DNA of 17,036 nucleotides from Thermus phage P23-77 (GCF_000884275.1 NC_013197.1); one strand, 5' to 3'; positions 5,443 through 12,579 are shown, counted from the stretch's first letter. Translations and numbers: made by a program. The notes: a model not told the origin generated them from the letters alone.

Positions 5443-5979
5443 ATGTCCAGTCAGTCCCCTAGCCCAAGCGCCTACATCGTCCTTGATCCTGGACACGGGG
5501 GGAGCGACCCCGGGGCGGTGGCCCCGGACGGAACCAAGGAAAAGGACCTGAACCTGGCCCAGGCCCTCACCCTCAAGGAACACCTGGTGGCCCTGGGCTA
5601 CCGGGTGGGGTTCACCCGGGCGGGGGACGTCTACGTCCCCCTTACCGAGCGCATAGCCCGGGCCAAGGCGATGGGGGCCCGGGTTTTCATCAGCGTGCAC
5701 CACGACACCCCCACCGCCACCCGGGCCGGGGTCTACTACTCCCCGCACCCCCTCTCCCAGGGCCTGGCCCAGGTGGTCCAGGCCGCCCTGGGGGCCGGGG
5801 CCTGGGCCCTCCCCTCTTCCGCGTCCCGCTTCGGGCGGCTCTACATAGACGACTTCCCCGGGCCGGCCGTCCTCATAGAGTTCGGGCCCACCCGGCCCGT
5901 CTCCAGGGAAGAGCGAATAGCCCGGGCCCGGGCGGTGGCCTCCCCCATCGCTGAGTGGGTCAGGAGGGCGGTGGTATGA
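5443..5979 (+). CDS. N-acetylmuramoyl-L-alanine amidase, Amidase_3 family (178 aa)
   Basis: All Amidase_3 hallmarks are present: VLDPGHGGSDPGA with zinc ligand His18, Glu33 in TKEKDLNL, ISVHHD with His86, and the catalytic Glu146 in AVLIEFG. The enzyme cleaves between muramic acid and L-alanine. It is little longer than a bare catalytic domain and has no signal peptide or wall-binding domain, so it should need a holin or membrane damage to reach the wall. ATG 5443 has AAGGAGGT about 6 nt upstream; an in-frame extension back to 5287 lies within the peptidase gene and is rejected. With the M15 peptidase it forms a two-enzyme wall-cleavage cassette. Confidence 0.95.
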   Translation: MSSQSPSPSAYIVLDPGHGGSDPGAVAPDGTKEKDLNLAQALTLKEHLVALGYRVGFTRAGDVYVPLTERIARAKAMGARVFISVHHDTPTATRAGVYYSPHPLSQGLAQVVQAALGAGAWALPSSASRFGRLYIDDFPGPAVLIEFGPTRPVSREERIARARAVASPIAEWVRRAVV

Positions 5980-5995
5980 GCGAAAGGAGGTTCAG

Positions 5996-6559
5996 GTGAT
6001 CCGCAGACAGCAGATCTGCCGCGTGGTCTACCGGGACAAACGGGGCCGGTTCATCAAGCCCCCTGAGATTCCCAAGAAGGTGGAGCTTTCCCCCGTCCCC
6101 CGCCCCATGCGGGTCAACCGGGGGGTGGGGGAGATCGTGGCGGTGGAGGAGACCCCCAAGGGCGTGAAGGTCCGGTTTGTTCCGGACCTGGAGACCCGGG
6201 CCCTCATCCGGGAGGCCAAGCGCAACAAGGACCGAAAGACCCTCAAGCAGATTCGGGAGTGGCAGCGGGAAGTCACGCGCCTGGCCGCGGACGACTACAT
6301 CAAGGCCAAGCGCTCCGGGGAGTGGGACCGGCGGATGGAGAAGGCCCATCACGCCTACTACTCCTCCAAGGGGGGGCAGACCGCGGCGGCCAACCGCAAG
6401 AAGGTGGAGGCCCTGGCCGAAAAGTTCAGGAAGCAGGACACCACCACCCTCCTGACCCTCTACCGGCGGTTGGGCGGAAGCGAGCTGGAGAAGCGGGCCA
6501 TCGCCCAGGTGCTGAAGGAGCGGAACATTGAGGTGTACCAGCCCAAAAGGAGGCGATGA
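5996..6559 (+). CDS. VP11: Highly basic minor capsid protein, VP11-like (187 aa)
   Basis: GTG 5996 follows AAAGGAGG at 5 nt. The protein is rich in Lys/Arg along its length, from an Arg-rich N-terminus (IRRQQICRVVYRDKRGRF) to KRRR at the C-terminus. A beta-rich N-terminal third (43-64) is followed by long helices (66-148) and a final helical pair. Size (about 22 kDa), charge and place before the packaging ATPase match VP11 of P23-77, which I recall as a minor capsid protein that binds lipid and links the capsid to the membrane. Assignment rests on these traits, not on alignment. Its stop overlaps the next start. Confidence 0.75.
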   Translation: MIRRQQICRVVYRDKRGRFIKPPEIPKKVELSPVPRPMRVNRGVGEIVAVEETPKGVKVRFVPDLETRALIREAKRNKDRKTLKQIREWQREVTRLAADDYIKAKRSGEWDRRMEKAHHAYYSSKGGQTAAANRKKVEALAEKFRKQDTTTLLTLYRRLGGSELEKRAIAQVLKERNIEVYQPKRRR

Positions 6560-6750
6560 TGGAGTTTGCCAAGGAGAACCCCTTTCCCCTGGCCGTCCTG
6601 GCTGGCGGCCTGTACCTGGGCCTGGGGCGGCTGAAAAACCTGAGGGAGGGCAAAGGCTGCCCCAAGTGCGAGACCGCCCAGGCCGTGGTGGCCTTCGCCC
6701 TGGCCGCCTGGGCCGGCTGGGAGGTGTGGCGGGCCTGGAATGGGCGGTAG
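6559..6750 (+). CDS. Small two-helix membrane protein with CxxC (63 aa)
   Basis: Two hydrophobic segments (FPLAVLAGGLYLGLGRL and AQAVVAFALAAWAGWEVW) flank a short basic loop with a CPKC pair, giving a hairpin topology. ATG 6559 is preferred because AAGGAGG (6547-6553) lies 5 nt upstream; ATG 6556 would be only 2 nt from it. The CPKC could bind metal or form a disulfide. The last 11 nt overlap the packaging ATPase gene. A membrane partner for the ATPase at a packaging vertex, as small membrane proteins serve in PRD1-like phages, is a reasonable but unproven idea. Confidence 0.75.
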   Translation: MEFAKENPFPLAVLAGGLYLGLGRLKNLREGKGCPKCETAQAVVAFALAAWAGWEVWRAWNGR

Positions 6751-7414
6751 GCAGACCTTCCGGCTCCTCATCATCGGGAAGTCTGGGTCGGGGAAGAGCA
6801 CCCTGGCCCGGCAGGTCATCCGGGCGATGGAGGGCCGGTACCGCCACCTGGTCATCGTCAACCGCAAGACCGAGTTTGCCGAGCTGGCCGAGGGCCGCTT
6901 CCGGGTCAAGGAGGACGGCGACCCCGGCCCCGCCCTGCGGCGTTACCGGCGGGTCCACTTCCACGTCACGGGCTACGACCCCCGCCCCTTTCTGGACGCC
7001 CTGGGCCAGGAGCTGATGCGGATGCGGGACGTCCTTTTGGTGGTGGACGAGGCCCACCAGTTCTTCCCCCGGGGGCAGGTGCCCAAGGGGCTTTTTGAGG
7101 TCCTCACCGGCGGGCGGGAAAACGGCCACAACGTGGTCTTCGTCACACAGATGCTCAAGGGGGCCGTGGGGGGGATAGACCCCGGGGTGCGGCGCCAGGC
7201 GAGCCACCTGGTGGCCTTCCGGGTCACCGAGCCGGCGGAGGTGGCCTCGGTGGCGGAGATGTTCCCAGAGCTGGGGGAACGGGTCCAGCACCTGCGCAGG
7301 CCCGAAGGGGGCCTGCCCCCTGAGTACGGTGTGCGGGATCTGGACCGGGACCGGTCCGGGCTGGTCCTCAGGGACCCCCGCGACCCCAGGCGAAGGGTGT
7401 GGGTGCCCTTGTGA
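6740..7414 (+). CDS. Genome-packaging ATPase, FtsK/HerA superfamily (224 aa)
   Basis: Walker A is GKSGSGKST (13-21) and Walker B is DVLLVVDEAH (97-106), with GGRENGHNVVFVTQ (124-137) supplying the sensor region (Gln137) and a possible arginine finger (Arg126). This is the compact packaging ATPase of membrane-containing icosahedral viruses, related to HerA/FtsK pumps, which drives genome entry into a preformed particle. In P23-77 it is, as I recall, the product of ORF13. The start overlaps the upstream stop, and the nearest GGGAGG is about 15 nt away, so translation is probably coupled. It is the end of the first late block; a 141-bp structured gap follows. Confidence 0.93.
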   Translation: MGGRQTFRLLIIGKSGSGKSTLARQVIRAMEGRYRHLVIVNRKTEFAELAEGRFRVKEDGDPGPALRRYRRVHFHVTGYDPRPFLDALGQELMRMRDVLLVVDEAHQFFPRGQVPKGLFEVLTGGRENGHNVVFVTQMLKGAVGGIDPGVRRQASHLVAFRVTEPAEVASVAEMFPELGERVQHLRRPEGGLPPEYGVRDLDRDRSGLVLRDPRDPRRRVWVPL

Positions 7415-7423
7415 TGGGCGTTT

Positions 7424-7498
7424 CTACGATGCGTACCTACGATGCGTACCTACGGGCCGCGCCCCAGTTTCGGGGCGCACCTACGCATGGCCCCTACG
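7424..7498. repeat. Structured intergenic element: paired CCTACG repeats around a hairpin
   Basis: CTACGATGCGTAC is tandemly repeated at 7424-7436 and 7437-7449. CCTACG occurs at 7436, 7449, 7480 and 7493, two pairs each with 13-bp spacing. Between the pairs lies a perfect 7-bp hairpin, GCGCCCC (7459-7465), loop AGTTTC, GGGGCGC (7472-7478). GTACCTACGATGCGTA (7433-7448) is the reverse complement of part of the terminator at 3395-3410. No T-tract follows, so termination would be weak; partial attenuation, RNA processing or protein binding are options. It fills most of the 141-bp gap between ATPase and capsid genes. Confidence 0.7.
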
Positions 7499-7555
7499 GC
7501 TCGGAGTTGATTTGGGCGGCCCCTTCCTTCCAGCATGGGCCGCAGAGGAGGGCAG

Positions 7556-7972
7556 ATGGCGGAAGCGGCGAATCTGGCGGCGCAGGAGATGCGCAAACTG
7601 GCCACCACCTCTAACCCCTTAGAGGTGGTGCAGAACCCCATCGTGGTCTCCGTGAGCCTGGGGATCTTCGGGGCCTATATGGCCCGGAAGGCCCTCTACC
7701 GCTCCAGGAGGGACCTCTTCGGTTGGGCGGCCAAAGGCCCGGACGGGCGCGTCCGCTACTACGCGGTGGGCCCGGATGGGAAGCCCGACACCTCCAAGGA
7801 GGTGCCGAGCGCCTACACCAACCGGATTCTCCTGAATCTGGGCGGCGTGCTTCTGGGGTCGCTCCTCATCAACAACAAGCTCACGGATGATCCGATGGTG
7901 GACTACATCGGCCTAGGCGTGGCGGCGGGTTCCTTCGCGAACCTGCTGATGGCGGTTTTGAACGTGGACTAG
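7556..7972 (+). CDS. Three-helix virion membrane protein upstream of the capsid genes (138 aa)
   Basis: ATG 7556 is selected because AGGAGGG lies just upstream; the in-frame ATG 7535 lacks such a site. The N-terminus is an amphipathic helix (ANLAAQEMRKLA). Hydrophobic helices stand at about 27-46, 90-106 and 115-135. A basic, polar loop (47-89) includes GPDGRVRYYAVGPDGKPDT, an internal near-repeat of (G/V)GPDGR/K. Gene order places it where I recall VP15, a membrane-associated structural protein of P23-77. It probably lies in the internal membrane beneath the capsid. The next gene starts 10 nt after its stop. Confidence 0.8.
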   Translation: MAEAANLAAQEMRKLATTSNPLEVVQNPIVVSVSLGIFGAYMARKALYRSRRDLFGWAAKGPDGRVRYYAVGPDGKPDTSKEVPSAYTNRILLNLGGVLLGSLLINNKLTDDPMVDYIGLGVAAGSFANLLMAVLNVD

Positions 7973-7979
7973 GAGGTAA

Positions 7980-8504
<525 letters not shown>

Positions 8505-8513
8505 GAGGTGAGC

Positions 8514-9389
8514 ATGGGCGTTTTTGACAGGATCAGGGGGGCCCTCGGCCGGGGGCTGGACGTCTTCCGGGGGGACCTGCCCCAGGTCCAGCCCCCCGCG
8601 CCCCAGCCCGCCCCCGCCCCGGCGATCACCCCGGCGGCGGTGCAGGTGGGGGGCTGGGGGTTCGCCTGGATTGACAACGAGGACTTCTCCCCTACCGGCC
8701 TGGCCTGGCGGTCTGGCGAGTACTTCGCCCTGGCCCAGATGAAGACCCCGGAGACCGCCCACTTCCGCATCGCCGCCCAGGAGCGGCGGCTGCGGATCTA
8801 CCTGCGCGGGCAGAAGGTGGTCAACGGCCGGAACCTGAGTGACCCGGACAGCCGCACCGTCAACCTTCCCTTCCTGATGCAGACCCCCCAGGGGGCGCCG
8901 ACCCTCCCCTCTACCTACCACCCGGACGTGGCGGTCTGGGCCAAGGTGGGGTCTACGTGGCAGCCCTGCGTCATCACCGCCATCAACTACTCCACGGGCG
9001 ACGTGACCTTCACCGAGCCCGCGGGGGTGACGGCCTCGGACGGCATAGAGATCTACTATGTGCACGGGGACGGCCAGTTCCGCCTGCGGGTGGCCCGGGA
9101 CGCGGGCGGGGTGGACGACAGCGCGGCCACCGTCTTCAACCAGTCCTTCAGCACCATGCACTCGGTGGACCAGAACAACGTGGAGACCATGATCGCCTGG
9201 CCTCAGCAGGTGGAGCTGGTCCCCGGCACGCGGCTGGTCCTGGAGGTCTTCACCACCCAGGTGCCTATGGTCTGGAACGAGCGGTCCGGCCACTACATCC
9301 AGATCGCCGCCATGGGGCGGCGCATTGAGGTGCTGGACAAGGGGGGGCTCCAGAGGCTCGCCGAGCTGGAAGCCCGGGGCGGTCTGTGA
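8514..9389 (+). CDS. VP17: Large major capsid protein, VP17-like (291 aa)
   Basis: ATG 8514 is chosen because AGGAGGT (8503-8509) sits 4 nt upstream; GTG 8508 overlaps that site. It gives 291 residues, the size I recall for VP17. An N-terminal helix and Pro/Ala linker (about 20-45) precede beta-rich sequence, including WAKVGSTWQPCVITAINYS, GIEIYYVHGDGQFRLRVARD and LVPGTRLVLEVFTTQVP. In P23-77 VP17 carries a single-jelly-roll fold with additional domains forming the turrets. Capsomers consist of VP16 and VP17. The C-terminus (GRRIEVLDKGGLQRLAELEARG) is helical and charged. Confidence 0.85.
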   Translation: MGVFDRIRGALGRGLDVFRGDLPQVQPPAPQPAPAPAITPAAVQVGGWGFAWIDNEDFSPTGLAWRSGEYFALAQMKTPETAHFRIAAQERRLRIYLRGQKVVNGRNLSDPDSRTVNLPFLMQTPQGAPTLPSTYHPDVAVWAKVGSTWQPCVITAINYSTGDVTFTEPAGVTASDGIEIYYVHGDGQFRLRVARDAGGVDDSAATVFNQSFSTMHSVDQNNVETMIAWPQQVELVPGTRLVLEVFTTQVPMVWNERSGHYIQIAAMGRRIEVLDKGGLQRLAELEARGGL

Positions 9390-9406
9390 GGGCAAGGAGG
9401 TGAGGC

Positions 9407-9757
9407 GTGGCCTTCTCCATAGGCAATACCCTCAACTCCAGTCAGGGCCTGGGCTCCTCCGGGTCTGGCGATTTCTCCATCGCCAACGCTTACCCGGCGG
9501 GCCTTTCCTCTCCCAGCCCCTCGGATCCCCTGTGGCTCCAGATCCTCTATGGGCTTCAGCAGGCGGCCTCCGTCATTGACCCCTACATCCTGACCGAGCA
9601 GGAAAAGGCCCAGATGGACCTGCAGCGGGCCCAGTTGGAGCTGCAGCGGGCCCAGCTGCGGGCGAGCATCCGCACCGAGCCCGCGGTCCCCGTGTGGGTC
9701 TGGGTGGTGGTGGCGTTGGCGGGGGTGGCCCTCCTGGTGGTCCTCTTGAGGGAGTGA
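9407..9757 (+). CDS. Coiled-coil/TM virion protein, paralogue A (116 aa)
   Basis: GTG 9407 follows AAGGAGGTGA at good spacing. The N-terminal third is Ser/Gly/Ala-rich with a near-repeat (FSIGNTLNSSQG and FSIANAYPAGLS). A helix with IDPYILTEQEKAQMDLQRAQ comes next, containing two copies of LQRAQL. A C-terminal transmembrane helix lies at about 94-114. The motif YILTEQEKAQ aligns with FIFTDQERAQ of the next protein, and both end in a transmembrane helix, so the two genes look like an ancient tandem duplication. A minor capsid or vertex protein anchored in the membrane is likely. Confidence 0.8.
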   Translation: MAFSIGNTLNSSQGLGSSGSGDFSIANAYPAGLSSPSPSDPLWLQILYGLQQAASVIDPYILTEQEKAQMDLQRAQLELQRAQLRASIRTEPAVPVWVWVVVALAGVALLVVLLRE

Positions 9758-9760
9758 GCG

Positions 9761-10024
9761 ATGGGCATCGTGGCGGGCATCGCGGCTGGATTGGGCGCAT
9801 TGGGAAACCTCCTGGACGACTTTATCTTCACCGACCAGGAGCGGGCCCAGATTGAGGCCCAGAAGCAAGCCGCCCAGGCCCAGGTGGAGGCGGCCCGGCT
9901 GGCCCAGGAGAAGGCCATGCTGGAAGCCGCCTCCCGGGCCCGCCAGGCCCAGGCCCTGATGGTCCTTGGGGTTACCCTCGGGGCCGCCATCGTGGTGGCG
10001 GCCCTGGTCTGGAGGTCTGCATGA
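9761..10024 (+). CDS. Coiled-coil/TM virion protein, paralogue B (87 aa)
   Basis: ATG 9761 follows GAGGGAGTGA. A glycine/alanine-rich N-terminal hydrophobic segment (MGIVAGIAAGLGALGNLL) leads to DDFIFTDQERAQIEAQ, a long Gln/Ala-rich amphipathic helix (25-62) and a transmembrane helix at about 65-84. It shares [IF]xT[ED]QE[KR]AQ and the overall helix-plus-TM order with the preceding protein but lacks its Ser/Gly-rich N-terminus. By order this is where I recall the structural protein VP19. The stop overlaps the next start (ATGA). Confidence 0.8.
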   Translation: MGIVAGIAAGLGALGNLLDDFIFTDQERAQIEAQKQAAQAQVEAARLAQEKAMLEAASRARQAQALMVLGVTLGAAIVVAALVWRSA

Positions 10025-10704
10025 ACAGCGACACCCTTCTCGGCATCGCTGCCATTGGAGCGGTGGGGATCGGCGGCTTGATCGCCCTCAGGATGCTGGA
10101 CCCTTCCCGGCAGCCCGTGGCCAACCCCGTGGCCCAGCCGGTGGTCCCTCCGAGCTACCAGCCCGCCCTTCCCCCCTCCTCCCAGCCGGCGACGGGCTAC
10201 CCTGTCCCGACCTATCCCTCCCCTACCCCGGTGGCCCCCACGCCCTACCCTCAATACCCCACGCCGACTCCGACCCCAACCCCTGCGCCTCCCACTCCTA
10301 CGCCTCCCCCCACCATCACCAAGGGCCAGCTTTGCGCGGACCTGAAGGCGCAGCTCCAGAAGGTCCAGTCCCTGGCCGAAGACACCCAGAAGAAGATGAA
10401 CGACCTGGTGGCCAAGGGAAGCAGCGCTGACAAGAACTGCTGGAGCTACGCCAAACGGGAAGCCTGTGGGATTTTTGACATATGCTCCCCCGCCCTGTGG
10501 GGCAACTACGACGCCTGCATGCGCTACGTGAAGGGGGAGGGGGCTCGGCCGGGCAACCTCTTCAACTACGACGACTCCCGGGCGGTGGACCAGGCGCACC
10601 AGGAGTACGCCAAGCTCAAGAGTGAGCTGGAGACCTACCAGGCCCAGATTGACGGGCTCAAGAAGCAGCTCCAGCAGCTGGCCTTGGAGGGGGTGGTCTG
10701 CTGA
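10021..10704 (+). CDS. Membrane-anchored Pro/Thr-stalk coiled-coil protein (227 aa)
   Basis: GGAGGT stands 4 nt before ATG 10021, and the start overlaps the previous stop. An N-terminal transmembrane helix (about 6-26) is followed by a long Pro/Gln/Ser then (Pro-Thr)n linker (30-98) and a coiled coil (103-131). Next comes a compact Cys-containing segment (Cys140, 149, 155, 166), a second coiled coil (188-222) and a terminal Cys227. This looks like a trimeric or dimeric stalk projecting from the membrane, so a vertex or spike component is plausible. By order I recall it as VP20. The Pro/Thr repeat codons could vary in number between isolates. Confidence 0.8.
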   Translation: MNSDTLLGIAAIGAVGIGGLIALRMLDPSRQPVANPVAQPVVPPSYQPALPPSSQPATGYPVPTYPSPTPVAPTPYPQYPTPTPTPTPAPPTPTPPPTITKGQLCADLKAQLQKVQSLAEDTQKKMNDLVAKGSSADKNCWSYAKREACGIFDICSPALWGNYDACMRYVKGEGARPGNLFNYDDSRAVDQAHQEYAKLKSELETYQAQIDGLKKQLQQLALEGVVC

Positions 10705-10922
10705 TGGAGTGGAAGGACCTCCTGGACTCAGGCGTGGCCGTGGTGGGCTTCCTGGCCTTTCTGCGCCTGGTCTTCGTGGACGTGGCCGAAATGAAGCGCG
10801 GCCTGAAGTCCATGGAGGAGGCGGTCCGTGAGCAGAACGCCCTTCTGTCCCGGGTGGTGAACGCGGTGGAGGCCGTGGCCCTCCGGGACGTGGGGCAGAT
10901 AAGGAGGAAGGATGGACGGTAA
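10704..10922 (+). CDS. Single-TM plus coiled-coil small protein, holin-like candidate (72 aa)
   Basis: ATG 10704 overlaps the upstream stop by 1 nt (TGATG). Residues 1-8 are acidic, about 9-27 form a transmembrane helix (SGVAVVGFLAFLRLVFVDV), and 28-60 an amphipathic helix (EMKRGLKSMEEAVREQNALLSRVVNAVEAV). A basic tail ends the protein. The arrangement resembles BhlA/UviB-type small holin-like proteins and haemolysin XhlA, but so short a protein cannot be assigned by eye. A minor virion membrane protein is equally possible. Confidence 0.7.
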   Translation: MEWKDLLDSGVAVVGFLAFLRLVFVDVAEMKRGLKSMEEAVREQNALLSRVVNAVEAVALRDVGQIRRKDGR

Positions 10923-11190
10923 GACGCTTCTTCTGGTGCTGCTGGGCGGCGGGGTGGCGGCCTATCTGGCCTACTCCCTGGCCAAGCGGGCCCCGGCCTC
11001 CCCATCCAGTGGCGGGGGGACCGGGGACGCCGGCCAGACCCCCCCGGCGGTGGTGGACTATGGGGACGCCGGGGCGGGCCTGGGGTTCGGTCTGGGCAAC
11101 CTGGGGCAGGACGCCCTCTGCCGGGTGGCGCCCAGCCTTTGTTCCTGGTGGTGGAACCCCGCGCCCCAGCCCGCCCCTACCCTTTGGTGA
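10912..11190 (+). CDS. Small membrane protein, structural candidate (92 aa)
   Basis: AAGGAGGAAGG precedes ATG 10912, and the gene overlaps the previous one by 11 nt. A transmembrane helix at about 5-23 (LLLVLLGGGVAAYLAYSLA) is followed by Lys/Arg, then a Ser/Gly/Pro-rich linker, a Gly-rich stretch (DAGAGLGFGLGNLGQDAL) and a C-terminal segment with Cys112-type spacing CRVAPSLCSWWW, i.e. two Cys and three Trp. By order it is where I recall VP22 of P23-77. No domain is recognised. Confidence 0.75.
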   Translation: MDGKTLLLVLLGGGVAAYLAYSLAKRAPASPSSGGGTGDAGQTPPAVVDYGDAGAGLGFGLGNLGQDALCRVAPSLCSWWWNPAPQPAPTLW

Positions 11191-11198
11191 GGTGAGCG

Positions 11199-11426
11199 GT
11201 GCGAACGGCGGTTCTTCTGGCGATGCTGGGCGGTGCGGTCCTGGGGGTCTACCTGGCCCGAAGGGGGGCCTCCCCGGCTCCCGGCGGGCCGGCCCCCTCC
11301 CCGGCGGGGGGGCAGGACCGGATCTGCCCCCAGGTGATTGCGACGTGCGCTGACGGGTCCGAGGTCCCCACCCCGTGCGACTGCGCCGGGCGGGGCGGGG
11401 TGGCCCGGTTGGGAGGTATCGCGTGA
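11199..11426 (+). CDS. Small exported Cys-rich protein (75 aa)
   Basis: GTG 11199 follows GGTGAGGTGAGC. A hydrophobic N-terminus (RTAVLLAMLGGAVLGVYLARRG) resembles the TM segment of the preceding protein and of the transglycosylase. A Pro/Gly linker and a short domain with four Cys (ICPQVIATCADGSEVPTPCDC) follow. The spacing suits a small disulfide or metal-bound fold outside the cytoplasm. The stop overlaps the next start as GTGA. Function unknown. Confidence 0.65.
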   Translation: MRTAVLLAMLGGAVLGVYLARRGASPAPGGPAPSPAGGQDRICPQVIATCADGSEVPTPCDCAGRGGVARLGGIA

Positions 11427-11845
11427 GCCTTCATGACCTGATTCCTTCTGGGCAGGTGTGGCTGGTCTGGGCCCTGCAGGCGGCCCTGACCGTGGGGGTC
11501 ATCGCCCTGGTGGCGGGCCTCCTGGTGCGGCTGGTGAGCCTCATCCCCGGGGTGGGGCCGGTCCTTGCAGGGATCATCCGCATTCTGGCTTCCAACTACG
11601 AGCGGTGGCTTTCCGAGCGCGTCCCCAAGCTGGCCGAGCAGGCGGTGCTGGCCGTGGAGGAGCGCTACCGCGCCACCACCCTGCCCCCTCAGGAGCGGGC
11701 GGCGGCCAAGTTGGAGGAGGCGGTGCGCACCCTGCAGGAGCTTGCCCCCGGTCTTTCCCGGGACATCGCCCAACGACAGATTGAGGCCGCCCTGGCCCGG
11801 ATCCGGGCCATGGGCATGGAGCAGAAGGCAGGAGGTGGCAGATGA
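11423..11845 (+). CDS. Putative holin, phage LLH-type (140 aa)
   Basis: GTG 11423 has GGGAGGT about 6 nt upstream and overlaps the previous stop (GTGA); an in-frame extension to 11375 has no ribosome-binding site and is rejected. A hydrophobic region (12-40) precedes IPGVGPVLAGIIRIL and an amphipathic helical C-terminus, KLAEQAVLAVEERYR (69-83), then QERAAAKLEEAVRTLQEL and DIAQRQIEAALARI. The pattern of TM, then AEQAV, an AxxKLEEAV region and IEAAL resembles the LLH holin family. It would release the signal-less amidase. The resemblance is by motif reading only; a structural membrane protein remains possible. Confidence 0.6.
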   Translation: MSLHDLIPSGQVWLVWALQAALTVGVIALVAGLLVRLVSLIPGVGPVLAGIIRILASNYERWLSERVPKLAEQAVLAVEERYRATTLPPQERAAAKLEEAVRTLQELAPGLSRDIAQRQIEAALARIRAMGMEQKAGGGR

Positions 11846-11967
11846 CCTTTAGCGACGGCGTTCAGCTGGGAGCCGGCTTCGTGGTGGGGGCCGGCCTGGT
11901 CTGGCTGGGCCTCATCCTCATCCTGGCCCTGATCGCGGCGGTGGCGGGAGGTAAGAAGGATGCCTGA
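11842..11967 (+). CDS. Tiny single-TM protein (41 aa)
   Basis: ATG 11842 is preceded by AGGAGGT at about 6 nt and overlaps the upstream stop (ATGA). The product is almost wholly a transmembrane segment (QLGAGFVVGAGLVWLGLILI and onward to AVAGG) with a KKDA tail. Its last 8 nt overlap the next gene. The strong ribosome-binding site and tight packing argue that it is real despite its size. It may be a virion membrane peptide or a lysis helper. Confidence 0.65.
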   Translation: MTFSDGVQLGAGFVVGAGLVWLGLILILALIAAVAGGKKDA

Positions 11968-12148
11968 GGCCCCCACCTTCTGGCAGAGCTACCGGCAGGG
12001 GCTGGCCGTGGGGCTGGGGCTCCTCACCGTCTATCTGCTGGTGGTCATCCTGCTGGGGGCCTTCGTGGTACGACCTGCGCTTGAAAACCTGGGGCAGGCG
12101 GGCCAGTCTGGGCCTGGAGGTGCGGCATGTTCAACCTCTTGGGTTTGA
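11960..12148 (+). CDS. Small single-TM protein (62 aa)
   Basis: GGGAGGTAAGAAGG precedes ATG 11960. A polar N-terminus (MPEAPTFWQSYRQ) leads into one transmembrane helix (GLAVGLGLLTVYLLVVILLG, extended to AFVV) and a Gly/Ser-rich tail whose last 22 nt overlap the next gene. No family recognised. It sits between the holin candidate and the spike genes. Confidence 0.7.
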   Translation: MPEAPTFWQSYRQGLAVGLGLLTVYLLVVILLGAFVVRPALENLGQAGQSGPGGAACSTSWV

Positions 12149-12579
12149 AGCCTGAGGACATCCAGAAGATGGGGGGAACCCTGCAGGGGGCCTTCTCCCA
12201 GATGCAGGCCGACATGGCCTGCGTCAAGGACCAGCTGGCCGCCATCCAGCGCACCCTGGAGTACGAGTTCGGCCGGCCGAGGCGGGACCTCCAGGGCCAC
12301 GATCCGGCCCGCATGCCCCTGGTGGCCCAGGTGGCGGTGGGGGCGGGGGAGGCCCGGGCGGTGGACGTGACCGGTCTTTTGGGAAAGCCGGCCACCCGGG
12401 GGCACATCGTGAACATCGGGGACACCCGGGCCGCCCTTTGGTTCTCCTTTGGGCCCCAGCGGGTGGGGCCCTACATCCTCCTCCCCGCGGCCGCGCTGGA
12501 CCTCTCCTTCGCCCTGGAGGTTCTGGAGGTGGGGGGCGCGGGGGAGGGGCCGGCGGTAGTGCAAATCCTCTTCCAATGA
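12127..12579 (+). CDS. Helix-plus-beta protein upstream of the spike gene (150 aa)
   Basis: TGGAGGTGCGGC precedes ATG 12127. Residues 1-45 are helical (PEDIQKMGGTLQGAFSQMQA, then CVKDQLAAIQRTLEY), possibly a coiled coil. Residues about 65-150 are beta-rich (MPLVAQVAVGAGEARAVDVT, RGHIVNIGDTRAALWFSFGP, YILLPAAALDLSFALEVLEV), consistent with a small jelly roll. A helix followed by a beta-barrel suits a penton or spike-base protein. It is coupled to the next gene by ATGA overlap. The assignment is structural intuition only. Confidence 0.7.
   Translation: MFNLLGLKPEDIQKMGGTLQGAFSQMQADMACVKDQLAAIQRTLEYEFGRPRRDLQGHDPARMPLVAQVAVGAGEARAVDVTGLLGKPATRGHIVNIGDTRAALWFSFGPQRVGPYILLPAAALDLSFALEVLEVGGAGEGPAVVQILFQ

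Noticed and set aside
5960-7291. Minus-strand open frame of 443 codons
   Set aside because: Shadow of the basic minor capsid and packaging ATPase genes; no motif, low-complexity composition.
7414-7614. Possible gene starting at ATG 7414 after the ATPase
   Set aside because: No ribosome-binding site at normal spacing; it consists largely of the 13-bp repeats read as protein and overlaps the next gene, which has a strong site. It could still be what earlier annotators numbered as a gene.
12438-12575. Upstream extension of the spike gene
   Set aside because: It overlaps the preceding gene and encodes low-complexity Gly/Arg/Pro sequence; ATG 12576 overlaps the upstream stop as in most genes here.
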